Assembly: GCA_905221615.1 (NCBI GenBank)
Contig: CAJNDT010005880.1
Span: 62,001-126,000, forward strand
Reading direction: 5' to 3'
DNA length: 64,000 nucleotides
Source: Symbiodinium sp. CCMP2592
Lineage: Eukaryota; Sar; Dinophyceae; Suessiales; Symbiodiniaceae
A model generated the notes under the pieces. That model made no database searches and was not told the DNA's origin. It saw nothing but the letters and a program-made list of their open reading frames with translations. The position numbers and the translations under genes are program-made. Below are positions 57,307 through 64,000 of this stretch, in pieces. Numbering within the stretch: position 1 is the first letter of the stretch; every line of letters starts with the position of its first letter.

Positions 57307-57460
57307 GGTACAACAGTATTCTTAATAATAGTAACAATATAATGATTATAAAAATAATAACAATAATAGTAATAATATTAATGAAAATAAAAGTAGTAAT
57401 AGTAATAATAATGATAATGTTAATAGTAGCAATACAAATAATGGGTATAATAGCAATACC
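57305..57460 (+). repeat. AT-rich AATAAT/AGTAAT stretch
   Basis: Imperfect triplets AAT, AAC, AGT; no gene. Confidence 0.85.
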
Positions 57461-57518
57461 AGAGAGACTGTCCTGGGACCTGGGTTTTGAAGCACTGGCA
57501 TGCCTATAGACTTAACAG

Positions 57519-57831
57519 GTTCTACGTGCAAAAAGTCAGGGCAGTGTCTTCGGCTCGCAACGTTGAGCTGTACAGCATGTAATGTGGGAATCCAATGCCC
57601 TGACTCCCTGCAGCTGGGTCCTACGTATCTATATCGTCACAGCTTTCCTATTCGTAAGTCAGCAGCCACCTTTACCGCCTGTCGGCCAGCAAGACAACTT
57701 ATTCCGCAAAGCCGAGACACCCTAAACACTAACCCCGCTAAGCCCCAATTCACAGTGATGTTCACGGTCCTCGAAGATGCATGAACATGTGCTCTCAGCT
57801 CATTGAGGCCTTACAAAGAGAGCACACCAGG
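57519..57831 (+). CDS. three exons in consistent phase
   Basis: 57519-57578 (STCKKSGQCLRLATLS, CTA) follows GACTTAACAG and ends GTAATG; 57614-57653 (GSYVSISSQLSY) ends TC|GTAAGT; 57756-57831 (DVHGPRRCMNMCSQLI, EALQREHTR) follows CCAATTCACAG. All phases agree. CCCTAAACAC lies before the last acceptor. The first gap is only 35 bases, below usual intron size. Confidence 0.38.
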
Positions 57832-58097
57832 GTCCTTTGTTGATAGATGTGAATACATTACGAAGGACATCATCGGGAACCCAATCCGAAAGGCCTACAA
57901 CGTGATCCAACTCTTTGCAAAGCCTAAATCCTGGAGCTTCCTGACCAGGACCTGGCTTTCTGCGATGAGCATCACAAGAGGCCAGGGGGCTCGCGATCTC
58001 TAGAATCATGGGAGGATTAGGATTGTCTTTAGATTAATGCGATTAGGGTACGCTTCATGCGTGCGGTTTCCATGAGCATGCTCGCGTATTTCTGCAG

Positions 58098-58265
58098 TTG
58101 TTAGTAGTTGCGCTCCTGCACCTACACGATGAAGAACATGCATGCTCCAGAACCTGTCGCGCAGTAAGGTTCGAAACAAGCTTCCAGGTCCGCTTTCTGC
58201 TGTTCAAACTGCCGTGTGGGCAACGAGCAGAGCATGCACAGCTCACTATCATCTACCTGCCATAA
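58098..58265 (+). CDS. exon-like island ending in a stop
   Basis: After GTATTTCTGCAG the frame reads LLVVALLHLHDEEHAC, SRTCRAVRFETSFQVR, FLLFKLPCGQRAEHAQ, LTIIYLP then TAA. CCCTAAA words follow. Confidence 0.33.
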   Translation: MLVVALLHLHDEEHACSRTCRAVRFETSFQVRFLLFKLPCGQRAEHAQLTIIYLP

Positions 58266-58420
58266 CCCTTAAACATTACGTCCCCAAACCCTAAAACCTC
58301 TAAACTCCAAACCCCAAAGCCCAAAAAAAGCCAAACCCGAAACTATGCTGCACGGAGCCCAAAACCCTAACCCCAAAACCCCAACCCCTAAACCCTAAAC
58401 CCTCTTAACTTAGAAGCTGC

Positions 58421-58510
58421 CCCCACCCTGTATTAGTGGTATAATAGGAATATAATAGGGCCCTAATATAATCCTATATAACCCTTCTAGTCACTGTTAC
58501 AGGGTGGGCT
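58421..58510 (+). mobile_element. family I MITE
   Basis: CCCACCCTGTATTAGTGG and GTCACTGTTACAGGGTGGG ends; second copy at 61729-61818. Confidence 0.9.
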
Positions 58511-58639
58511 AACTCTTAACATTCAAACCAAACCCCCAATGTCGAACTTGGCTTCGGGAGACCAAGCCCTTGGCAGCATGTGCTTGTAACATGGGGGCTT
58601 GAATAGTTGGGAAGCGTTGTGCTTGAGAGTATAATGTCC

Positions 58640-58700
58640 ATGTATGTATATCTGTGTATATATATATATATACATATATATATATTGTAGATGTATGTAT
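58640..58700 (+). repeat. TATATA microsatellite
   Basis: TGTATATATA runs. Confidence 0.88.
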
Positions 58701-58843
58701 GCATGTATGTATATAGCAAAATGCTGATTTATTTGTTTACATTCGTATACATATAAAACGTGTACATAAACTGTCGTTTTGGGAGGCAAGGCATGTAATG
58801 TTGCAATCATGTAGTACAACGGGGAAATGATGGCTTCTCAAAG

Positions 58844-59045
58844 ACCTGATGTTCCCGGCCTTCGTCAAAATGCTGTGGCCAGGACATGCTGCGAGCGCAA
58901 CCATACAGTTCAGGTGCCATTGCTCCGTTGCAGCTTCAATTCCAGGGGTTCACCTTAGAGGCTAGGCTTTAGGGTTTAAGGTGAGCGGCTGATTCCTGTC
59001 ACTGCCGATGGAGATTTGATTTGGGCAGCTGGTGAAAAGGCTGCG
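58844..59045 (+). CDS. exon-like islands
   Basis: 58844-58913 (LMFPAFVKMLWPGHAA, SATIQF) between TCTCAAAG and GTGCCA; 58981-59045 (ERLIPVTADGDLIWAA, GEKAA) after GGGTTTAAG. Confidence 0.27.
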
Positions 59046-59079
59046 CATTAGAAATAATGCACTGTGTTCGGGATGATGT

Positions 59080-59180
59080 GGGTGGTTGTCAAAATTATGG
59101 TCCGTTTTTGGGTCCCTATTATAGTACGGCACCTATCATTTAGGGGACCCAACAATGGACCATAATTTTGACAACCACCC
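59080..59180 (+). mobile_element. family G MITE
   Basis: GGGTGGTTGTCAAAATTATG to CATAATTTTGACAACCACCC; no clear TSD. Confidence 0.92.
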
Positions 59181-59205
59181 ATCCAGAAGCCGCTGAACCG
59201 CATCC

Positions 59206-59310
59206 TACGGTTGATGATATAAATCCTGCATTACCTTAAGGACCCTGAACTATGGGAATTATGGTATATTCCTTGTTATGGGTAATGCAGGATTGAAATC
59301 ATCAACCGTA
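59206..59310 (+). mobile_element. family D MITE, flanked by CATCC
   Basis: TACGGTTGATGATATAAATC to AAATCATCAACCGTA; CATCC at 59201-59205 and 59311-59315. Confidence 0.92.
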
Positions 59311-59746
59311 CATCCTGATCTCGGGGCCATAGCCAGCTTGCACCAGCAAGTATGTCTCCTCGTCCAGCTTCTCTATCTGCATATTGGTCACACGGCCATG
59401 CCACGTCCCTCCCGTGGCTTGGCATGAAGGATCGAGAAGCCAAATTACAAACAGCGAACCCAACTCTCGGACATCAAGGTTTTGGGTCATGTGTCCTTTC
59501 TGCTATCACCGGTTCTTACACCTACTCCATGACTACCTATGCTTTCGGCGCCCGTCCTCCTTCATCGCCAGCATCTTGCACAACAACTGTCTCATGACTA
59601 TCCGTCGTCATTCTCAGCATCATGGAGCCCCCCCTTCGGTCGACAAAAGGTGCGGAACAACTTCGCGGCCTTCTCGCATGAGCGTTCAGGAAGGCTCGAC
59701 CGGGAGTTGTGTACATGCCCTTAGTGGGAATGGGGCCTAACGTCAT
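59302..59746. other. open region, strand unresolved
   Basis: On + an 87-codon frame (59333-59597) and a 118-codon frame (59384-59740) overlap; on - two frames of 62 and 69 codons (LDVRELGSLFVIWLLD; GRAFLNAHARRPRSCS) look equally natural and would meet the D element at a GTTGAT donor. Repeat-free 440 bp, probably coding, but the strand cannot be chosen. Confidence 0.3.
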
Positions 59747-60251
59747 TCACCGGATTGAAGCGCATCCACATCCGGGGTGGGTAACAGTCGGGTCGCTTTG
59801 CACATCCTTCTCCAAACCTAAACCCTGAAAAAATGCCCTATCGGCCCAAGCCCCGAACTCTAAATCTCTATGGTTTAGCTCTCCCTGTAGAGGGTATGGA
59901 TACACATTTCACACTTACGGATGTGCTTTCCAGCCAAAGACAAGCTGCTAACCACCAGGCTTGTGGGAACTTCAGCTCTAGCTTGGAGTTGAGAAGTTCA
60001 GGGTTGAGGGTTGAGGATTTACGGCTGGAGGTTGGGGGTTTCAAGGTTAAGAGTATGTGGGGGTTTAGGGTGTAACCTACCAGAGTCGCATGGCTTGCTC
60101 GCACCGCTCTGAGAACATCCTGACCCACCACTACCCGAGGCCTCACTCCATCGCATGTGCCCTCTTTTCGAAACGTGTTGTCGAGACTTTGGCTGTCCTA
60201 AGCTTCAACCTTTAAACTTTACCGCATCGGGGATTGCAGAAACTGAGTTCC

Positions 60252-60720
60252 TGAGTAGTACCCTTTGGCCCTTTTTGGCATAGGGTCCCCTGATTAAAAT
60301 TCAGAATAGTAAGAAAAAGGTACTCTTGTTATAAATGGGTTACTCAGGAACCTAGAATAATGGTTCCGGTGTGGGGGGAGGCTGCCTTTGCCTTCCGCTT
60401 CTTTGCTCTTCAACCACCTTCACAGAAATCCTCTTCTAAGACGCTGAGTAGATAGGTTTTAACCTTTGGGGGGTTTAACGTACCTTAACCCCAAGTAACC
60501 TACCTTTTTAAGGACTTATATAAAGAAATCATATTAGGGAACCCTAAAAAGGTAGGTTCCTTAGGGTCCAGGTAATCGCACCATGATTGAAAAGGTCAGC
60601 TTATCTAGGACCCAGAGTAGGCCCTTATTCCCTTTTTTGAGGCTTCGGTTCCCTTATAAGCCCCTTTAAACCAAAAAGGGCACCCTTTTTATTCCTAGGT
60701 TAATCTTAGGTCTAGTTATT
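60252..60720 (+). mobile_element. two family K MITEs and a C MITE
   Basis: K-like copies at 60252-60356 (AGTAGTACCCTTTGGCCC to GGGTTACTCAGGAACCTAG) and 60607-60716, C at 60482-60573. A third K is at 62066-62178. The interval 59760-60240 has CCCTAAA words and no firm gene. Confidence 0.8.
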
Positions 60721-60766
60721 GGGGCTAGGATCCTCAGCCCCTTAGTTTTTCTTGAAAAGTCTTTGG

Positions 60767-60871
60767 TACTGTTGATGATATAAATCCTGCATTACCCAAT
60801 ACAAGGATTCTACCAGAATTCTCATAGTCTAGTGTCATTAAGGTAATACGGGATGTATATCATCAACCGTA
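60767..60871 (+). mobile_element. family D MITE
   Basis: TACTGTTGATGATATAAATC to GTATATCATCAACCGTA. 60872-61004 is repeat-free but unassigned. Confidence 0.88.
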
Positions 60872-61004
60872 TCTCCTGGGACGCGAGGGTAGAGTGCAAC
60901 AGTTGGACCATGCACCCCGTGCACAGATGCGCACAGCTTGGTCGGCTTGCCTTCTGCTCACGCTGCGTCCGGTGCCCGGAAGTTGGCGAGCAGAGAATAA
61001 TAAG

Positions 61005-61105
61005 ATAAGGGGTTAAAAAACAACCTATACTATTTTGGGGGTTCCTTGTTAAAAATTCTAGTATAATGGGCCCCAAAACAATATTCTAATTATTAATGCC
61101 CCTTC
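61005..61105 (+). mobile_element. family H MITE
   Basis: AACAACCTATACTATTTTGG to TTCTAATTATTAATGCCCC. Confidence 0.8.
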
Positions 61106-61254
61106 TATAGTAGTTCTGGGTCCACGTGCCCTGCAGCGTTCATACCTCATTGTTCAATTCGTTCTTCTTGCTACTCATCTTTGATAGTCGGAGTTAAGGG
61201 TGCAATTCTGAAAAGGCCATCAAAGTCTCCAAGGGTTGCCTTGTTGCTAGGTAG

Positions 61255-61352
61255 AAGTTTCCGAAAATGGGGGTACCTTATTTGGGGGTCCTTATGATAA
61301 GGATCCTACTATTTAGGATACTATATAAGGGTCCCCTATTTTGGGAAACTCC
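61255..61352 (+). mobile_element. family L MITE
   Basis: GAAGTTTCCGAAAATGGGGG to CCCCTATTTTGGGAAACTCC. Confidence 0.8.
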
Positions 61353-61420
61353 CAGGTCTGGGGTGGCAGGGAGCCTTTTGCCCCTATTAGTACGGATACT
61401 GGGGAGCCAAGACACTCCAC

Positions 61421-61628
61421 TAGGATGCCCAGTAGTACCCTTAGGGATCTATAAGGGTTCCTTAAACGGATCTATAAGGGTTCTATAAAGGGTTTAGGGT
61501 TTCCGAAAATTAGGGGCTAGGATACCCAGTAGTACCCTTATTCCCTTTTTATAGTCCTAGGTTCCTTATGAAGTTACCTAATACCAAAAAGGGAGCTCTT
61601 TTTATTCCTAGGTTACTGGGTATCCTAG
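61421..61628 (+). mobile_element. E fragment followed by a complete E MITE
   Basis: 61421-61442 is the first 22 bases of E, then GGGATCTATAAGGGTTCC filler, an L-end word (TTTCCGAAAATTAGGGG) and a complete E (61519-61628). Confidence 0.85.
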
Positions 61629-61728
61629 TCCAGCTTGCTCGCCTGAAGCTTCTTCTTGTGCGCGCCTGTGGGAGTGCCAGCAGCCATACAGTGTAGTTTC
61701 AGTGTTGCAGGGCATGTCTTAGAAGGGC

Positions 61729-61818
61729 CCCCCACCCTGTAATAGTGGTAAAATAGGAATATAATAGGGCCCTAATATAATCCTATATAATCCTTATGGT
61801 CACTATTACAGGGTGGGG
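61729..61818 (+). mobile_element. family I MITE
   Basis: CCCACCCTGTAATAGTGGTA to GTCACTATTACAGGGTGGG. Confidence 0.92.
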
Positions 61819-61912
61819 GCAGCTTCTAAGGCATATCTTTTAAACCCCAAAGCCGAAACCCTAAACCCCAAAATCATAACCCTTCTCGAAGATATGTAGG
61901 AAGCCCAGTCTC

Positions 61913-62062
61913 ATGAAGCATCCACTCGAAGCTTTGCCCACTCAGCTTTCGTTGAACAGGATGGAGATGTCGGGACCGGTGCAAAGGTGCCTGCACTTGG
62001 GTGTCCGTGTCATCTGGCGGGCTCGGGCAGCCTGCAACCTGAGGGCCTGCGTGGAAATCCCG
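61913..62062 (+). CDS. possible exon
   Basis: MKHPLEALPTQLSLNR, MEMSGPVQRCLHLGVR, VIWRARAACNLRACVE. Ends near the left end of a K element. No acceptor is needed if the ATG is real; weak. Confidence 0.2.
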
Positions 62063-62369
62063 AACCTAGGACCTCGAGTAGGCCCTTATTCCCTTGTTTA
62101 GGGTTCAGATTCCCTTATAAGCCCCTTTAAACCAAAAAGGGCACCCTTTTTATTGCTAGGGTACTCTTGGGTCTAGGAACACAACCAACCTTCAACACCG
62201 GCAGCCAAAAGCGTTTTGTCGCTTCATCCTGACTCGAAACCCCAAACCGGAAGCTCTTAAGCTCGAAAACCTAGTAGTAGATAGGTAACCTTCAACCTTT
62301 CTGGGGTAGTACTATGGAACAAAAGTCTATACTTTTTGTCCCTGGTTACTTCAAAGCCCAGCAAACCCT

Positions 62370-62530
62370 AAACCCCAAACCCGTTATAATGGGCCCCAAA
62401 AGACCCTATTCTAATTATGAAGGCCCTATAGTAGTTACTTCAAAGCCCACCTAAACCCTAAACCCTAAACCCTAACTCCTACACCCTAAACCCTAAGTCC
62501 TAAACCCTAAACCCTAAATCCTAAATCCCC
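62370..62530 (+). repeat. H fragment and CCCTAAA tract
   Basis: H right end at 62380-62435, then about 10 CCCTAAA-type units. Confidence 0.8.
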
Positions 62531-62623
62531 TGAGAGGCAGAAGATTCCGCTGTGTTGCTGTGCCCATCCTTCTGCAAGCGCTGGCGCCGGGCTCCAGCTC
62601 TGGGAAAGTTCCGGGTTGAGGGC

Positions 62624-63270
62624 GTGGGTTCGGAATCCAGTTCTACTGGGATCTACCATGGGTACCTTTAAGGGGCTGCCTGTGGGTCTGGGAAGTGGGA
62701 GTTAGGATTAGGGGTGTAGGGGGTTTAGGGTTTAGGATGTGGGGTTTAGGATTTAGGGTTTAGGGTTTAAGGGAATCCAGTTCTAGGGTTCAACAGTGGG
62801 TTCGGAATCCAGTTCTACTGTTGATGGACAAAATCCTGCATTACCCGTTATAAGGAATATACCCAAGACCAAGACTAGGATGCCCAGTAGTACCCTTATT
62901 CCGTTTTTGTAGTCCTAGGTTCCTTATAAAGTTACCCAATACCAAAAAGAGAGGCCTTTTTTGTGGGTTCGGAATCCAGTTCTAGCTAACCACTGATACT
63001 GGAGGAGCTAAGGAGCCAGGGGTGATGATAATCCCTACTTAATTAGGAGCTAAAGAGCCAAGGGAACCCCAAAACCGTAGGTTAGCTAGGGTTCAACAAT
63101 TTAGATGATGGGAGGCCAAAAGGGGGGGTTTAAGAGTGGGAGTTAGGATTAGGGGTGTAGGGGGTTTAGGGTTTAGGATGTGGGGTTTAGGGTTTAGGGT
63201 TGAAGGGTTTGGGATTTAGGGGTTTAGGGTTTAGGGTTGAGGGTTTAGGTGGGAGTTAGGATTCGGGGGA
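62624..63270 (+). mobile_element. nested D, E, F insertions in a duplicated segment
   Basis: TTCGGAATCCAGTTCTA occurs at about 62628, 62802 and 62968. D (left part only, 62817-62870), E (right end missing, 62875-62962) and F (62986-63085, TSD CTAG) are placed between copies. GTGGGAGTTAGGATTAGGGG plus TTTAGGG DNA occurs at both 62695 and 63137. Confidence 0.85.
62986..63085 (+). mobile_element. family F MITE, 100 bp, TSD CTAG
   Basis: CTAACCACTGATACTGGAGG to CCAAAACCGTAGGTTAG; CTAG at 62982-62985 and 63086-63089. Confidence 0.93.
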
Positions 63271-63606
63271 CCCTTGGGGACCCAGAGACTCCGATATCCC
63301 TTAATTAAGGAATATTCCTTAATTTATGGTAGGATCCCTGAAATGATTTAAGGAATATTCCTTAATTAAGGGATATTGCAGTCCCCTTAACCCTATACCC
63401 TATAGATCCCTTAAAGGAACCCTGACCCTAGCTATTCCTTAATTAGGGGATCATGGGGTCTCTGAGGATTGCCCTTTCAGGATTATTGGGAGTTAGGATT
63501 AGGGGGACCCTTGGGGATATAGACCCTCGCAATAAGACCCCTTTTAAGAGAGCCAGAAGTAGGGTTCAGAAGGGGTACCCTTTAAGGGGTCTCCCTAACA
63601 ATACTA
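63249..63606 (+). mobile_element. Q elements with an inserted long-form A MITE
   Basis: 63249-63280 is the start of Q (GGGAGTTAGGATTCGGGGGA); long-form A (63281-63466) interrupts it; a complete Q follows at 63489-63605, inverted relative to the copy at 26089. Confidence 0.85.
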
Positions 63607-63619
63607 CCTATTGAGGCGG

Positions 63620-63830
63620 TTGGGATTCAGGGGTTTGGGGGTTCCCTTAAAGGGATCTGTAGGGCTTTAGGGGTTGAGGCGGTTGAGATTTAGGGGTGCC
63701 TTTAAGGGTTCCTTTAAGGGATCTATAGGGTTTAGGAGGGTTTAGGGAGTTCGGCATTTAGGGGTTTGGAGGTTTCAGGGTTTGGGGGTTTAGGGTTTGA
63801 GGGTTGGGGGTTTTGGGATCATGAGAGCTT
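63620..63830 (+). repeat. TTTAGGG tract with GATCTATAGGG words
   Basis: G-rich orientation. The last 170 bases of the window are repeat-poor and unassigned, ending in CCCAGACCCCCGGGA. Confidence 0.8.
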
Positions 63831-64000
63831 GAGGATTTGACAAGACCAACTGTTATTAGGTTCTCCCCGACGAACTAAGTGTTCGCCAGCCCAAAAGTTG
63901 CGAAAGTCGTCGCAGCCACTTCGATGATGAAGGTAGTCACACTGATTAGTATTCTACTGAGATTGAACGCCACATCATTCCATCCCCAGACCCCCGGGAG

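Noticed and set aside
1..64000. tRNA, rRNA, CRISPR, bacterial operons, Shine-Dalgarno sites
   Set aside because: None seen. The repeats are palindromic MITEs, telomere motifs and microsatellites rather than spaced CRISPR repeats, and gene structure is eukaryotic.
1..64000. Dinoflagellate spliced-leader sequence embedded in the genome
   Set aside because: Looked for by eye, mainly near gene 1, and not found; this neither supports nor excludes retroposition of gene 1.

Overview
The window looks like nuclear DNA of a dinoflagellate or close alveolate relative, and it contains no bacterial-style genes. Three things suggest this. Telomere-type CCCTAAA/TTTAGGG motifs are scattered through almost every kilobase in both orientations. 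Many short palindromic, MITE-like elements recur in at least 18 families. The one gene whose splicing can be checked against a paralogue uses GA..AG introns, a donor type known from dinoflagellates. Genus cannot be fixed, and no tRNA, rRNA, CRISPR array or dinoflagellate spliced-leader copy was seen by eye.

The firmest coding evidence is a tandem pair at 37.2-39.5 kb. Gene 1 (37200-37664) is intronless, 154 aa. Gene 2 (37934 to about 39489) encodes the same protein in at least four exons with telomere-motif-filled introns. Comparing them shows one MITE inserted just upstream of gene 1, another exactly at the gene 2 start codon, and a third at the gene 1 stop codon, each with a 4-bp target duplication and two with an empty site in the sister copy.

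Elsewhere coding sequence is seen only as short exon-like islands (20-280 bp), mostly on the + strand, between CCCTAAA-rich or MITE sequence on the left and GT/GC/GA donors, often TTTAGGG-rich, on the right. Open frames of 20-50 codons are common by chance at this base composition, so single islands are candidates only. Islands whose reading phase carries across a MITE or across several introns score higher. Region by region: 0-9 kb mixed repeats and islands; 9-14 kb islands including a GHSLG lipase-like elbow; 15.0-16.9 kb a phase-consistent run ending in a stop; 17.4-36.3 kb dense MITEs and islands; 36.8-39.7 kb the tandem pair; 40-53.5 kb islands ending in a stop at 53454; 53.8-59.7 kb more islands; 60-64 kb mostly nested MITEs and telomere-like repeats.

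Family letters used below, by left-end sequence: A CCAGAGACTCCAATATCCC; B CTACTTGAAGGCTCATGGG; C ACCTTAACCCCAAGTAACCT; D CTACGGTTGATGATATAAAT; E CTAGGATGCCCAGTAGTACC; F CTAACCACTGATATTGGAGG; G GGGTGGTTGTCAAAATTATG; H AATAATTACCTATACTATTT; I CCCACCCTGTAATAGTGG; J AAGGGGAAAAGGAGGGACCC; K AGAGTAGGCCCTTATTCCCT; L GTTTCCGAAAA; M GGACCCAAAAAGCACATAAG; N CTGGGCTCTTGTTAAGGGAT; O two unrelated long palindromes; P GTACTTAGAAATAATTTC; Q GTAGGTAGTATTATTAGGGA; R CTGGGTTGTGCTTTGGGATA. Several families (B, C, D, E, L, M, O and an A copy) sit exactly between islands in matching phase with usable splice ends, so the main interpretation is that the window is a site of active intron creation by DNA-type introner elements.
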